From Nitratireductor sp. B36 (GTDB lineage Bacteria > Pseudomonadota > Alphaproteobacteria > Rhizobiales > Rhizobiaceae), in contig NZ_JACKZY010000001.1 in assembly GCF_020833685.1 (NCBI RefSeq), positions 570,578 to 634,577 on the forward strand: DNA of 64,000 bases. The letters are read 5' to 3'. A program made the translations under genes and the position numbers. Of the stretch, positions 44,173 to 54,293 are shown piece after piece (the stretch's first letter is position 1; every line of letters starts with the position of its first letter). The notes below the pieces were generated by a model. The model did no database searches and was not told where the DNA came from. It saw nothing but the letters and a program-made list of their open reading frames with translations.

Positions 44173-44595
44173 TCAGCCGACGATCTCGGTGTCGGAGAAC
44201 CAATAGCGGATCTCTTCGGCGGCGGTCTCAGGCGCATCGGAACCGTGAACGGAGTTTTCACCGATCGAGGTGGCAAATTCCTTGCGGATCGTGCCCTCCG
44301 CAGCTTCAGCCGGGTTGGTGGCGCCCATAACCTCACGATTCTTGAGAATGGCGTTCTCGCCTTCGAGCACCTGAACGACGGTCGGGCCCGACGACATGAA
44401 CTCGCACAGCTCGTCGAAGAACGGCCGCTCCTTATGCACAGCGTAGAAGCCCTCAGCCTGGCGGCGGCTCATCCATACGCGCTTCGATGCCACAACACGC
44501 AGGCCGGCATCCTCGAGCTTCTTGGTGATGGCGCCAGTCAGGTTGCGCTTGGTGGCATCCGGCTTGATCATGGAAAATGTGCGTTCGATCGCCAT
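44173..44595 (-). CDS. ndk: Nucleoside diphosphate kinase
   Basis: 140 residues, standard length. [18 protein letters not shown] at the N-terminus and His117 in NSVHGSD (phosphate-accepting histidine) identify Ndk. It exchanges phosphates between NTPs and NDPs. ATG 44595 has AAAGGA. The longer frame to 44700 is not supported. Confidence 0.97.
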   Translation of the reverse strand: MAIERTFSMIKPDATKRNLTGAITKKLEDAGLRVVASKRVWMSRRQAEGFYAVHKERPFFDELCEFMSSGPTVVQVLEGENAILKNREVMGATNPAEAAEGTIRKEFATSIGENSVHGSDAPETAAEEIRYWFSDTEIVG

Positions 44596-44693
44596 GGTCG
44601 GTCCTTTAATTGTCTGGATTTTGAGCGACAGCTCATTTTTGGAGATGGCGCGCTCTATAGCGGTCTCGAAGGCACATGGGAAGGCCCTTCCCT

Positions 44694-45386
44694 TCAGCAA
44701 GCCGCCGGGACACGCCTACCAATTCCGTCGTGCAGGTCCAGGCAGCGTTCGAACCAAGCCGCAACCGGATCATCCGCCGCGAGAAGCGGGAACGGAGAGA
44801 TAACGCGCGCCCACTGGAAAAAGCCTGCGACGATATAATCGGCAAAAAGAGGCGTCTGCCCACCGATGAATGGCTGCCCTGAAAGCATCAGGCGCAACGG
44901 CAGGAGGCTTGCCCGAAACCCTTCGAGACGATCCTCCCTCCCCTTTGCCGTTTCCTCCAAGGTGCGCCCGAACCGTTTTTCCCGACTGTCGCGGAAATAG
45001 GCCTGGTCGGCGGGATCAAGTGCAGCATGGATTTCAAGAAGCAATGAAGGGCCGATATAGCCGGTGAGGGTGGCCTGCGCCCATTTCTCGACAAAACGCG
45101 AGAGAGCCTTGCCCCCCTCCCCCCCGAAAAGCGAAGGTCGGTCGGGATAGGCATCTTCGAGGTAAAGTGCGATCTCGAAAGAATCGACGCACAGGCGCTC
45201 ACCGTCCCGGATAACCGGAACGGTCTTGAACGCACCGGTCTCAATCTTCCCGATTTCCGTAAAACGTACGGGCATCGACTTGAACTCAAGCCCCTTGTGG
45301 GCGAGCGCAAAGGCAATTTTCCAGCAATGCGGACTGAAGGGACGCGCTTCGTCTGCGCCCACGAGATCGTACAATGCAATCGTCAC
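44694..45386 (-). CDS. Glutathione S-transferase family protein
   Basis: 230 residues. N-terminal thioredoxin-like domain ([37 protein letters not shown] with Pro and Ser that contact glutathione) and a C-terminal helical domain ([15 protein letters not shown]). The start is GTG at 45386 with AAGGA upstream. The substrate is unknown. Upstream of ndk on the same strand with 98 bases between. Confidence 0.86.
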   Translation of the reverse strand: MTIALYDLVGADEARPFSPHCWKIAFALAHKGLEFKSMPVRFTEIGKIETGAFKTVPVIRDGERLCVDSFEIALYLEDAYPDRPSLFGGEGGKALSRFVEKWAQATLTGYIGPSLLLEIHAALDPADQAYFRDSREKRFGRTLEETAKGREDRLEGFRASLLPLRLMLSGQPFIGGQTPLFADYIVAGFFQWARVISPFPLLAADDPVAAWFERCLDLHDGIGRRVPAAC

Positions 45387-45501
45387 GCCTGGTCCTTTCG
45401 ATTACGGATGAGACCTGAGAGATTTCTCACGATTGCATATTCACTGCTTAAGGCAATGCTCCAAACGCAGGATTATCTGCTCCAGACCGCGGAGAAAAAC
45501 A

Positions 45502-46014
45502 ATGAAACAACATTTTGAGATGTTCGCCTCCTATAACCTTTGGGCCAATGCAAAAATCTATGAAGCTGCACAGGTCCTCGATGCGGAAGCTCTCAATCGA
45601 GACGTGGGCATCTTCTTCAAATCTCTGATGGGCACACTGAACCACATCCTGGTGGCAGATCTCATCTGGATGAAACGCTTTACAGGTGAAGGCGCGGCCC
45701 CCGCCCGGCTGGACACGATCCTGCACTCTGCCCTTCCTGCCCTGCGTATCGCGCGCGAAAACGAGGACAGGCGCATTCTGGACTGGATAGAAAGTCATGA
45801 AGAAGAGGCTTTTTCCGGTCGCTTCACCTATGTCACAGTCACTGACGTTCGAACAATTTCGCAACGCCTTGCGCCTGCATTGAGCCATTTCTTCAATCAT
45901 CAAACACACCATCGCGGACATGCCCATGCGGCATTGTCGATCCTTGGAATAGACGCACCATCGATTGATCTGATATACTTCCAAAGGACAAAACAAGGTT
46001 CTCGCTTTGGTTGA
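45502..46014 (+). CDS. DinB family protein
   Basis: 170 residues, the four-helix bundle of the DinB family. Metal-type histidines: HILVADLIW (near residue 50) and HHRGHAHAAL (near 140-150). YNLWANAKIYE at the N-terminus is typical. Such proteins form metal-dependent thiol transferase-like folds with often unknown substrates. GGAGA precedes the ATG at 45502. An inverted repeat overlaps the stop codon. Confidence 0.85.
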   Translation: MKQHFEMFASYNLWANAKIYEAAQVLDAEALNRDVGIFFKSLMGTLNHILVADLIWMKRFTGEGAAPARLDTILHSALPALRIARENEDRRILDWIESHEEEAFSGRFTYVTVTDVRTISQRLAPALSHFFNHQTHHRGHAHAALSILGIDAPSIDLIYFQRTKQGSRFG

Positions 46015-46037
46015 AATATTATATACATATTTCAACC
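46009..46037. repeat. AT-rich inverted repeat at the end of the DinB gene
   Basis: GGTTGAAATA and TATTTCAACC are perfect 10-bp arms separated by 9 bases. The DinB stop (46012-46014) is inside the left arm. It may end dinB transcription or form an operator in the AT-rich leader of the glycine-rich gene. Confidence 0.55.
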
Positions 46038-46190
46038 AATAAGTATCTTCGTGAATAGTATTTTATTACAATTTTTTCATTTTTGTTTTCTTGAATAAAC
46101 TCTATCGTAAATACGGGTATTTAATATTCCATAGCTGCCCTACCTTTCTCCTTGTCGGAAATTACTTCGATCCAACTAAGGAGGACGATG

Positions 46191-46892
46191 ATGAGCAGGA
46201 AGTATCAAAAAGTATACGCCAATCTGGCGTGTGGAGTTGTTATGCTCAGCATGTCACTGCCCGCAGCGGCAATCGACCTTGGCGGCGTCAGCATCGGCGG
46301 AAATGACCGTGGCGGTGTCAGCGCCAGCGTAGGTGGCGTGTCCGCGTCGGTGGGTACGAGCAATGGCGTCTCGGCAGATGTGAATGCGGACCTGGGCTCG
46401 ACATCCGCCAATGTGGGGGCTTCTGTCGGAGGCGGCAGCGTTGCTGGCGTCAATGCAGACGCGAATGTTGGGGGAGCTCTCGGCGCCCAGAGCAGCACAA
46501 CGGTCGGTGGAGGCGGTGGAAGCCTTTTCGGCTCCGAAACCACAGCATCGATTGGCGGCAGCAACGGTTTAAACGCAGGCGTCAACGCGAATGTCGGTAA
46601 AGATGGCGTCGGTGCCGGTCTCAGGCTGAGATTGGGCGGCGACCGCCCAGGAACCGGTGGTCCCGGCACAGGGGGGCCTGGCACAGGTGGGCCCGGTGTT
46701 GGGGGACCCGGTGTTGGGGGACCTGGCAACGGGGGTGGCGGCAATTTGGGACGCCGAGCGCTCAGCGGCTTGAGCGACCAGCAAATCGCGATTTACCGCA
46801 AACGTTGCGTCAACATCCTGCGCAATCCAAACGCATGGGAATACGATCTCGTGCAACTGTGCAAACTTCTGCGCCAAGCGGCCGCACGTTAA
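46191..46892 (+). CDS. Secreted glycine-rich repeat protein
   Basis: 233 residues. A signal peptide (VYANLACGVVMLSMSLPAAA, cleavage near AAIDL) precedes a low-complexity region: repeats of GVSASVGG/GVNADANVGG type to residue ~145, then six PGxGG pentapeptide units (bases 46647-46736). The last ~45 residues (GLSDQQIAIYRKRCVNIL ... LCKLLRQAAAR) are a compact basic domain with two Cys. ATG 46191 has AAGGAGG seven bases upstream. The leader is much more AT-rich than the rest of the window. Role unknown; glycine-rich surface or matrix proteins of this kind are known. Confidence 0.68.
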   Translation: MSRKYQKVYANLACGVVMLSMSLPAAAIDLGGVSIGGNDRGGVSASVGGVSASVGTSNGVSADVNADLGSTSANVGASVGGGSVAGVNADANVGGALGAQSSTTVGGGGGSLFGSETTASIGGSNGLNAGVNANVGKDGVGAGLRLRLGGDRPGTGGPGTGGPGTGGPGVGGPGVGGPGNGGGGNLGRRALSGLSDQQIAIYRKRCVNILRNPNAWEYDLVQLCKLLRQAAAR

Positions 46893-46910
46893 CAGGCGCT
46901 TTATGAACAC

Positions 46911-46939
46911 GGTGTGGCCCATCTTAGCTGGGCCACACC
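46911..46939 (+). terminator. Terminator after the glycine-rich gene
   Basis: GGTGTGGCCCA and TGGGCCACACC, an 11-bp perfect stem with loop TCTTAGC, 18 bases after the stop, followed by a U-rich stretch (CTGTCTGCTTTT). Confidence 0.75.
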
Positions 46940-47039
46940 TGTCTGCTTTTGGCAACACCCGCCATTTTCTGATCGCCTGCAGCTTCCGGGGCGACAGTCG
47001 CGGCTTGCAAGGCTGACGACGACCCGTCAAAACGCCGTC

Positions 47040-48917
47040 ATGTTGACGATTTCAAACTTATCGCTGCGCATTGCAGGTCGACTTCTCATCGACCAGGCTT
47101 CGCTTACTCTTCCTGCCGGAACGAAGGCAGGCCTGGTCGGCAGGAACGGAACCGGCAAAACAACGCTGTTTCGTGCGATTACTGGAGATTTAGTCTCTGA
47201 AAGCGGCACTGTAAGCGTGCCAAAGGGGACGCGGATCGGTCAGGTTGCCCAGGAGGCGCCGGGCACGGACGAGCCGCTGATCGATATCGTCCTGAGGGCC
47301 GATACGGAACGGGAAGCGCTTTTGACCGAGGCCAAGACGGCCACCGATGCGCATCGAATTGCGGAAATACAGACACGCCTTACCGATATCGACGCCCATT
47401 CTGCGGAAGCGCGCGCGGCCTCCATCCTCTCGGGCCTCGGATTTGATGCGGACGCGCAGAAGCGTCCGGCCTCCTCGTTTTCGGGCGGCTGGCGAATGCG
47501 CGTGGCGCTTGCGGCGGTGCTCTTCACCCAGCCTGACCTTCTCTTGCTCGACGAACCGACGAACTATCTGGATCTCGAGGGCACACTCTGGCTTGAAAAC
47601 TACCTGTCTCGCTATCCGCACACGGTTCTTCTCATCAGCCATGATCGCGACCTTCTGAACCGGGCCGTCTCGTCCATCGTGCATCTGGAACGCAAGAAAC
47701 TCACCTTCTGGCGCGGGGGATATGACCAGTTTGCGCGTCAATATGCCGAGAAGGCGGAACTGCAGGAAAAGATGCGCGTCAAGCAGGAAGCACAGCGCAA
47801 GCACATGCAGTCCTTTGTCGATCGCTTTCGCTACAAGGCGTCAAAGGCCCGCCAGGCGCAGTCACGCCTGAAAGCGCTGGAACGCATGTCGCCCATGGCC
47901 GCGGTGGTGAACGAGACAGTGCTGCCGTTCCGCTTTCCCAATCCGGAGAAAGCGGTCGCCTCCCCGATCATCGCGCTCGACGGCGGCGCGGTCGGCTATA
48001 CGCCCGGCAAGCCCGTTCTGCGCGGTCTGACGCTGCGCATCGACAATGACGATCGCATTGCCCTTCTTGGGGCAAACGGCAACGGCAAATCGACATTCGC
48101 GAAACTGATCGCCGACCGGCTGACGCTCGAAAAGGGCACCAAGACGGTTGCGCCCGGACTGAAAGTCTCGATCTTCGCCCAGCATCAGCTTGACGACCTG
48201 CGCCCGGACGAGGACGCCTATCAGCATTTGCGCCGTCTGATGCCCGATGCCCCGGAAGCGAAAGTGCGGGCGCGGGTGGCGCAGTTCGGCCTGACCACCG
48301 AAAAGATGTCGACACCCGCCCGCGACCTGTCAGGCGGGGAGAAGGCACGGCTTCTGATGGGGCTTGCCACATTCGAGGCTCCGCATCTGCTTATTCTCGA
48401 CGAGCCGACCAACCACCTCGACATCGACAGCCGCGAGGCGCTTGTCGAGGCGCTCAATATGTTCGACGGAGCGGTGATCCTCATCAGCCACGACCGTCAT
48501 CTGATCGAGGCAACTGCGGACCGGCTGTGGCTCGTCGGTGACGGGACCGTCTCGTCCTATGAAGGTGATATGGACGATTACCGCGCCCGCATGACGGGCG
48601 GCGCCAGCCGCAACCGGGAGAAGCGGGAAACGGACAAGGCCTCCAAGGCGGACAAGCGCAAGGAGGCAGCCCGCAAGCGCGCGGCCCTCGAACCGCTTGC
48701 CAAGGAAATCAAGGCTACCGAGGGACTGATCGAGAGAACCCGCAAGCGGATCGACGCCATCGAGGCGCGGCTTGCCGATGCGAGCCTTTACGACAAGGAG
48801 CCGAAAAAGGTTTCGGAGTTGGCCAAGGAGCGCTCCGATCTTGCCACAATGCTGGCAAAGCACGAAGACCGCTGGCTCGCACTCTCCAGCGATTATGAAG
48901 AAGGGATGGCTTCGTGA
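47040..48917 (+). CDS. ABC-F family ATP-binding protein (Uup-like)
   Basis: 625 residues with two ABC domains: Walker A GRNGTGKTT and GANGNGKST, signatures SGGWRMR and SGGEKAR, and Walker B DEPTNYLDLEG and DEPTNHLDIDS. The linker between them (KAELQEKMRVKQEAQRKH) and a charged C-terminal coiled coil (residues ~555-625) match Uup/EttA-type proteins. These act on ribosomes or DNA and do not transport. No ribosome site is seen; the ATG at 47040 starts the conserved domain. It overlaps the HAD gene by four bases. Confidence 0.93.
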   Translation: MLTISNLSLRIAGRLLIDQASLTLPAGTKAGLVGRNGTGKTTLFRAITGDLVSESGTVSVPKGTRIGQVAQEAPGTDEPLIDIVLRADTEREALLTEAKTATDAHRIAEIQTRLTDIDAHSAEARAASILSGLGFDADAQKRPASSFSGGWRMRVALAAVLFTQPDLLLLDEPTNYLDLEGTLWLENYLSRYPHTVLLISHDRDLLNRAVSSIVHLERKKLTFWRGGYDQFARQYAEKAELQEKMRVKQEAQRKHMQSFVDRFRYKASKARQAQSRLKALERMSPMAAVVNETVLPFRFPNPEKAVASPIIALDGGAVGYTPGKPVLRGLTLRIDNDDRIALLGANGNGKSTFAKLIADRLTLEKGTKTVAPGLKVSIFAQHQLDDLRPDEDAYQHLRRLMPDAPEAKVRARVAQFGLTTEKMSTPARDLSGGEKARLLMGLATFEAPHLLILDEPTNHLDIDSREALVEALNMFDGAVILISHDRHLIEATADRLWLVGDGTVSSYEGDMDDYRARMTGGASRNREKRETDKASKADKRKEAARKRAALEPLAKEIKATEGLIERTRKRIDAIEARLADASLYDKEPKKVSELAKERSDLATMLAKHEDRWLALSSDYEEGMAS

Positions 48918-49612
48918 AAGCGTCGTTCACCATTGGCTTCGATGCCGACGACACGCTCTGGCACAATGAGCGCTTCTACCGCTTGACGGAGGCACGCTTT
49001 GCGGAATTCCTTGCCGATTTTGCGGAGGCCGGGCATCTGACGGAGCGCCTTCTCGAGGCAGAAAAGCGCAATCTTGGGAAATATGGGTTCGGCATCAAGG
49101 GATTTACCCTCTCGATGATCGAGACCGCCATCGAGGTGACGAACGGGCAGGTGCCAGCGACAACAATCCGTGACATTCTCGACGCAGGCAGGGAAATGCT
49201 TGACCATCCAGTGGAGACTCTTCCCCACGCGCGAGAGGCCCTGGAGGCGCTTGCCGGGCGTTATCGGCTGGTGCTGATAACCAAGGGCGACCTGTTCGAT
49301 CAGGAACGCAAGCTGGCAGCATCAGGCCTTGGCGATTATTTCGACGCCGTCGAGATTGTCAGCGACAAGTCTCGTGGAACCTATCAGCGAATTTTCGCAG
49401 CGCATGGCGAGGGGCCGGATCATGCGATGATGATCGGCAATTCACTCAAATCCGACGTGATCCCGGCAATCGAGGCTGGATCATGGGGCGTGTTCGTGCC
49501 GCATGACCTGACCTGGGCGCACGAACACGCGGATGAACCGGACAACAAACCCCGCTTCCGAAAGGTCGCGCATCTGGGTGAGATCGAAACTGTTCTGGCG
49601 GAAATCAGCTAA
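48914..49612 (+). CDS. HAD-family hydrolase
   Basis: 232 residues. GFDADDTLWHNE is motif I with the nucleophile Asp; LVLITKGD motif II; KSRGTYQRIF and MMIGNSLKSDV motifs III and IV. Probably a phosphatase of small substrates. The GTG start overlaps the ABC-F stop (GTGA), so it is co-translated with that gene. Confidence 0.88.
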   Translation: MKASFTIGFDADDTLWHNERFYRLTEARFAEFLADFAEAGHLTERLLEAEKRNLGKYGFGIKGFTLSMIETAIEVTNGQVPATTIRDILDAGREMLDHPVETLPHAREALEALAGRYRLVLITKGDLFDQERKLAASGLGDYFDAVEIVSDKSRGTYQRIFAAHGEGPDHAMMIGNSLKSDVIPAIEAGSWGVFVPHDLTWAHEHADEPDNKPRFRKVAHLGEIETVLAEIS

Positions 49613-49630
49613 CGGATTCGGTGAATTTCT

Positions 49631-49680
49631 GGTGCCAGGCACCCTCGCCTTTCGACAAGCTCAGAGTGCGGGCGGCAAGC
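49631..49680. repeat. Short palindrome and intergenic repeat-like segment
   Basis: GGTGCCAGGCACC is a perfect palindrome with one central base, followed by a TTCGACAAGCTCAG element that resembles scattered intergenic repeats of proteobacteria. It lies between convergent HAD and holC genes. Confidence 0.4.
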
Positions 49681-49735
49681 GCAGAGTGAGCGCTATTGCA
49701 GCAAGGTGCTCCACGCGCCGAAAACGAGCGTCCGT

Positions 49736-50182
49736 CTAGGCCTTCTTCTGCCAGCGCCTGTCTGGCCCCTGCTGCCAGTAGGTGACGGAATGGCCTGCAG
49801 ATTTAAGCGCTTTCCAGTATCCGCGCGCCGCGTCGAGCTGGGAAGCGTCATGACCGTCGAACATCACGACAACGCGCTCATATCCGTCCACGCCGGTTGG
49901 ATCGGCTCCGTCCACGAAAAAGCGGATCTGCGCGCCATTCGGATTGACGGCTGCATCGGTCAAGAGGACTGGTTGTTGCTCGGGATGCGCGTCCCGATCC
50001 GTACCGTGGGCGAGGAAGGCCTCCTCGCGCCACGTCCACAGCCAGTTGTCGAGCGCGTCGCAACGCTCGCGGGAGCCCGTCTGGATCACCACCCTCCACC
50101 CCCGTTCGAGGCTTTTCTCCACCAGAGGCGGCAATGCCTCCTCCAGTGTCGATTCGGTCAGATGGTAGAAGAGAACATCCAT
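49736..50182 (-). CDS. holC: DNA polymerase III chi subunit
   Basis: 148 residues. MDVLFYHLTESTLEEALPPLVEKS at the N-terminus, WLWTWREEAFLAHGT, QPVLLTD and YERVVVMFDG match HolC, which links the clamp loader to SSB. It is four bases after the pepA stop on the same strand, the usual pepA-holC pair. Confidence 0.93.
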   Translation of the reverse strand: MDVLFYHLTESTLEEALPPLVEKSLERGWRVVIQTGSRERCDALDNWLWTWREEAFLAHGTDRDAHPEQQPVLLTDAAVNPNGAQIRFFVDGADPTGVDGYERVVVMFDGHDASQLDAARGYWKALKSAGHSVTYWQQGPDRRWQKKA

Positions 50183-50186
50183 CGGC

Positions 50187-51677
50187 CTATTCGTAATGAT
50201 CCGCTACAAGGCGGTCGAGCAGGCGCACACCGAAACCCGACCCCCAGGATCGATTGATTTCGTCAAGCGGCGCGCCCATGGCGGTGCCGGCGACATCCAG
50301 ATGCGCCCATGCCCCATCCTTGACGAAACGCTTCAGGAACTGTGCTGCCGTGATGGAACCGGCCAGACGGCCGGCAGAGTTCTTCATGTCTGCGTTCTTG
50401 GAATCGATCTGCTTGTCATATTCTTCGCCAAGCGGCAGGCGCCAGACTTTCTCGCCCGTTGCCTCGCCGGCAGAGAAAAGCCGCTCGGCCAGCGTGTCGT
50501 CGTTGGAAAACAGGCCCGCCCGGTGGTGACCGAGCGCCACCATGACCGCGCCGGTAAGCGTGGCGAGATCAACCATGAACTGCGGCTTGTAGCGTTCATT
50601 GCAATACCAAAGCACATCGGCGAGCACGAGACGCCCTTCCGCATCCGTGTTGATGACTTCAATGGTCTGGCCGGACATGGATGTGACGATGTCACCCGGG
50701 CGCTGGGCATTGCCATCAGGCATGTTTTCGACAAGGCCAATCAGGCCGACGGCATTGACCTTTGCCTTGCGGGCGGCGAGCGCATGCATGACGCCCACCA
50801 CGGCAGCCGCGCCGCCCATGTCGCCCTTCATGTCTTCCATACCGCCAGCCGGCTTGATGGAGATGCCACCTGTATCGAAGACAACGCCCTTGCCAACGAA
50901 GGCGACAGGTTTCTCCTTCGCCTTGCCGCCGTTCCACTGGATGATGGCGAGACGTGGAGGCCGGACAGAGCCCTGTGCAACGCCGAGCAACGCGCCCATG
51001 CCGAGCTTCTTCATTTCCTTCTCGGTCAGAATTTCGACCTTGGCGCCGAGCTTTTCCAGCTCTTTCGCCTTTGCAGCAAACTCGACCGGGCCAAGGACAT
51101 TGGCGGGTTCATTGACAAGGTCGCGCGCCAGCAGAACACCGTTGGCCACAGCTTCGGCACGGACAAATGCCTTTTTTGCTGCTGTTGGGTCCGCACACTG
51201 AATGACGATTTTCAGTTTCTTGGCGGGTTTGTCGTTTCCATTCTCTCGGCTTGTGGTTTTGTATTTGTCAAAGCTGTAAGCGCGCAACAGCATGCCAAGC
51301 GCCAGATTGGCTGCAGCCGCAGCATCGATTTCGGCGCCGTCGACATCCGCCACGACAGTGATCTCGGAAGCGGACTTGCCAGCGGCCAGCGCCGCACCGC
51401 CGATTTTTAAAAGTGCCTCCTCAGCAAGCTCATCGGGCTTGCCGACGCCGACGGCCGTCAACCGATCGAGCTGCGAGCCGGACGGCGCCAGAACCTCGAC
51501 ACTTTTTGCCAGCTTACCCGAGAAGCCTGACACCTCGAAGGCCCGCGCAAGCACACCTTCTGGATCACAAGCCTTCGCTTGCTCCCCCAGACTGCCGCCT
51601 TCGCTTGCCAGAACGACAACGGTGCCCTTGCCGGGCATTGCAAATTTGGCGAAGGAGACACTCGGTCTGTCGGTCAT
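50187..51677 (-). CDS. pepA: Leucyl aminopeptidase
   Basis: 496 residues. The M17 signature [29 protein letters not shown] with the metal-binding Lys and Asp, and [10 protein letters not shown] are present. It is a hexameric Zn/Mn enzyme cutting N-terminal residues from peptides, and in enterobacteria also acts as a DNA-binding factor. Divergent from lptF, and followed by holC. Confidence 0.96.
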   Translation of the reverse strand: MTDRPSVSFAKFAMPGKGTVVVLASEGGSLGEQAKACDPEGVLARAFEVSGFSGKLAKSVEVLAPSGSQLDRLTAVGVGKPDELAEEALLKIGGAALAAGKSASEITVVADVDGAEIDAAAAANLALGMLLRAYSFDKYKTTSRENGNDKPAKKLKIVIQCADPTAAKKAFVRAEAVANGVLLARDLVNEPANVLGPVEFAAKAKELEKLGAKVEILTEKEMKKLGMGALLGVAQGSVRPPRLAIIQWNGGKAKEKPVAFVGKGVVFDTGGISIKPAGGMEDMKGDMGGAAAVVGVMHALAARKAKVNAVGLIGLVENMPDGNAQRPGDIVTSMSGQTIEVINTDAEGRLVLADVLWYCNERYKPQFMVDLATLTGAVMVALGHHRAGLFSNDDTLAERLFSAGEATGEKVWRLPLGEEYDKQIDSKNADMKNSAGRLAGSITAAQFLKRFVKDGAWAHLDVAGTAMGAPLDEINRSWGSGFGVRLLDRLVADHYE

Positions 51678-52005
51678 GATATTTCCCAGATTTCCGTGAT
51701 TGGTCGATAAAGGGCGCCGGCGATCTTGGAGGTTTTATGCAAATTGGCAAGGCCCGCACACAGGGGGATCCCGAATTTTCACCGGTGGGTGCGCCCTGCA
51801 CGGCTCGATTATCGCCCCATAAGCAAGCTGTTAACCGCGTTTGTTTCGCATTTTCTAACCAATCCCACCCACAGTCACCCGTGGGACAAGAAATGGTGGG
51901 CCGCCCTTCAAAGCCGGCAGTTGCGCATTGTGCGCGCGTGTCAGGACCGTTAGGTTCGCGCGCGCCTTTAAAGGGCTGTTCCAACGAAACGGATTGTCAA
52001 TATCC
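51678..52005. other. Divergent promoter region of pepA and lptF
   Basis: These 328 bases hold no convincing gene. A 92-residue frame starting at 51737 after a good GGAGG is present, but its composition looks like non-coding sequence. The gap should hold the pepA and lptF promoters. Confidence 0.4.
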
Positions 52006-53211
52006 ATGCGGGTGATCGAACTTTACATCATGCGTCGCACCTTCGCGCTGTTCGCGGCGGCGTTGCTGTGGGTGCTCGCGCTGGTGTGGACGACGCAGGT
52101 CCTCAACCGGATCGATCTCGTGACCGATAGCGGCCAGTCCGCCGGCACGTTCTTTTTCGTTGCGGCCCTCGTTCTGCCGTCCGTCATCCCCATTGTGATC
52201 CCCTTTGCGCTCGGCATCGCTGTGGCTCAGACGCTCGCCACGATGAACTCGGATTCCGAGCTTGTGGTCATCAACGCGTCGGGCGCGCCGCGCGCCACCA
52301 TCATCCGGCCGATCCTCATCATCGCCATCGGTGCCAGCCTTGCCTCCTTCCTGATCAACAACACGCTTGAGCCGGCCTCGCGCCAGGCTTTCCGGTCGGT
52401 GCTCGCCAATGCCCGCGCGGATCTGATTACCACAGTGCTGCAGGAAGGCTCTTTCCAGAAGGTCGATGACGGGCTTTTCGTGCAGGTTTCGGAGCGTCTG
52501 CCCAACGGCCTTCTGGGCGGTATTTTCGTGGCCGATTCGCGCGATGAGAACACCAAGCTCGTCTACCACGCACGAACCGGCGCGGCAGTGGAACGCGAGG
52601 GAGGCTCAATCCTGGTAATGCAGGATGGGATGGTACAGCGCCAATCGGTGAATGGCGACGTCTCGACGATCCGCTTCGATTCCTATGCGTTCGACCTTTC
52701 GCAGTTCACGAGCGGAGGTGGGGGAGAACCGACACTGCATCCAAAGGATCGGTCACTCCGCTTTCTTTTGAATCCGGATGTGAATGACACGTTCTACAAG
52801 AAGTCGCCCCAGATCATCCGCGCGGAACTGCATATGCGGCTTTCGGAATGGTTGTATCCGCTCGTTTTCGCCATGGTCGCGCTTGCCGTCGCCGGCGATG
52901 CGCGGTCGTTCCGCGAGGCCCGGCTCCATCCGATTGTGACCACAATGGCGATTTCGCTGATCGTGCGGTGGGTCGGGTTTTATTCGGGCACGGAAGCCGA
53001 AAGCTCCCCATTCTTCTCCTTCGTGCTTTATGCCGCTCCCCTTTTGATGATTGGACTATGTGCATTCTTCATCCTCACCAATCGCGTGATGGAATTGCCA
53101 ACGCACTGGGTTGAGAAGCTGAACGCGCGCATGCAACGACTTACCGAGAGCATGACGCATTGGCGCGTCAAGCTCGCAAACAGGCGGACACCGGCCGGGA
53201 GGCGCGGATGA
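52006..53211 (+). CDS. lptF: LPS export ABC transporter permease LptF
   Basis: 401 residues. Hydrophobic helices at the N- and C-terminal ends enclose a periplasmic beta-jellyroll region, the LptF/G (YjgP/YjgQ) topology: MRRTFALFAAALLWVLAL, then LVVINASGAPRATIIRP coupling helix, and C-terminal helices near residues 300-390. It is the permease partner of LptG and LptB that extracts LPS. The ATG at 52006 lacks a clear ribosome site; it is chosen since the family begins here. Confidence 0.94.
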   Translation: MRVIELYIMRRTFALFAAALLWVLALVWTTQVLNRIDLVTDSGQSAGTFFFVAALVLPSVIPIVIPFALGIAVAQTLATMNSDSELVVINASGAPRATIIRPILIIAIGASLASFLINNTLEPASRQAFRSVLANARADLITTVLQEGSFQKVDDGLFVQVSERLPNGLLGGIFVADSRDENTKLVYHARTGAAVEREGGSILVMQDGMVQRQSVNGDVSTIRFDSYAFDLSQFTSGGGGEPTLHPKDRSLRFLLNPDVNDTFYKKSPQIIRAELHMRLSEWLYPLVFAMVALAVAGDARSFREARLHPIVTTMAISLIVRWVGFYSGTEAESSPFFSFVLYAAPLLMIGLCAFFILTNRVMELPTHWVEKLNARMQRLTESMTHWRVKLANRRTPAGRRG

Positions 53212-54293
53212 TCGGCCTGACGCTGGGCGGCTACTTCTTTCGCCGATACGCCTCGATTGCGGCATGGAACTTCTTCGGCATCGGCCTGCTGATCTTCATC
53301 GTGACGTTCGCTGAAGTGTCGAGCCGCTCGGCCGGTTTGCCCGGCTATACGGCTCAATGGGCATTTTCTCTTGCCGCGCTGCAGACGCCGATCATCCTGT
53401 TGCAGGCTATACCCTTTATCGGGCTCATCGCCGCGATGGCGACGCTGATCAGCCTGAACCGCAAGTATGAACTCGTTGTGGCCCGCGCCGCCGGTGTGTC
53501 CGCCTGGCAGTTCCTGACGCCGATCGCGTTCGGCTCGTTTTTGTTCGGTGTTCTGGCGGTGGCGGCGCTTAATCCGCTTGCCGCCAACGGATTCGCCCAG
53601 GCACAGAGCGTTGAAGCCGAAGTGCGCGGCGCCAAGAGCAGCACCAATTCCGAGGCTGAGCAGTGGATCAAACAGCGCTCGGGCGATGAGGAAACCATCA
53701 TCGGATCAAGCTCTGTTTTGAACGGCGGCCAGGTGCTGGTGCGCCCGACATTTTTCCGAATCGACGCCGACGGCCGCATCTTCGAACGACTTGACGCCGC
53801 GCGAGCGTTCCTCCGCGACGGCTACTGGGATCTCCAGGACGTGGCACGTCGACGCGGTACCGCTGCGGCAGAAAAGATCAGGAACATCCAGATCGAAACC
53901 AACCTGCAGCCGGAGTTCGTTGGCGAGCAGCTTGCCCGCCCCGAAGCAACATCGATCTATGCACTGCCTGGAAAGATTGAAGTTGCGCGCTCTTTCGGGC
54001 TCAAAGCGAACGCGTTTGCCACGCATTTTCATTCACTTGTGGTGTTGCCCCTATTGCTGGTCGCCATGACCCTGATTGCCGCTACGGTATCGATGAGATT
54101 TACCAGAATGGGACAGTCAGCAACGGTGATTCTGGGTGGAATCCTCGCCGGGTTTCTGCTTTATGTGGTTTCGGTCCTGGTCAAGGCGTTCGGCAGCGCT
54201 GGAGTTGTTCCTCCGGTGGTGGCTGCATGGACGCCTGTGGTCGTGGCGATGTTCTATGGGGTGACTTTCCTATTGTACAAGGAGGACGGTTAG
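53208..54293 (+). CDS. lptG: LPS export ABC transporter permease LptG
   Basis: 361 residues with the same layout as LptF: N-terminal helices (GGYFFRRYASIAAWNFFG), ELVVARAAGVSAWQFLTP coupling segment, periplasmic jellyroll, C-terminal helices. ATG 53208 overlaps the lptF stop by four bases. Works with LptF and LptB to drive LPS transport to the LptA bridge. Confidence 0.94.
   Translation: MIGLTLGGYFFRRYASIAAWNFFGIGLLIFIVTFAEVSSRSAGLPGYTAQWAFSLAALQTPIILLQAIPFIGLIAAMATLISLNRKYELVVARAAGVSAWQFLTPIAFGSFLFGVLAVAALNPLAANGFAQAQSVEAEVRGAKSSTNSEAEQWIKQRSGDEETIIGSSSVLNGGQVLVRPTFFRIDADGRIFERLDAARAFLRDGYWDLQDVARRRGTAAAEKIRNIQIETNLQPEFVGEQLARPEATSIYALPGKIEVARSFGLKANAFATHFHSLVVLPLLLVAMTLIAATVSMRFTRMGQSATVILGGILAGFLLYVVSVLVKAFGSAGVVPPVVAAWTPVVVAMFYGVTFLLYKEDG

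Noticed and set aside
51737-52015. 92-codon ORF between pepA and lptF with a good GGAGG site
   Set aside because: The ribosome site is good but the protein has an odd composition and overlaps the lptF start; it seems a chance frame in a promoter region.
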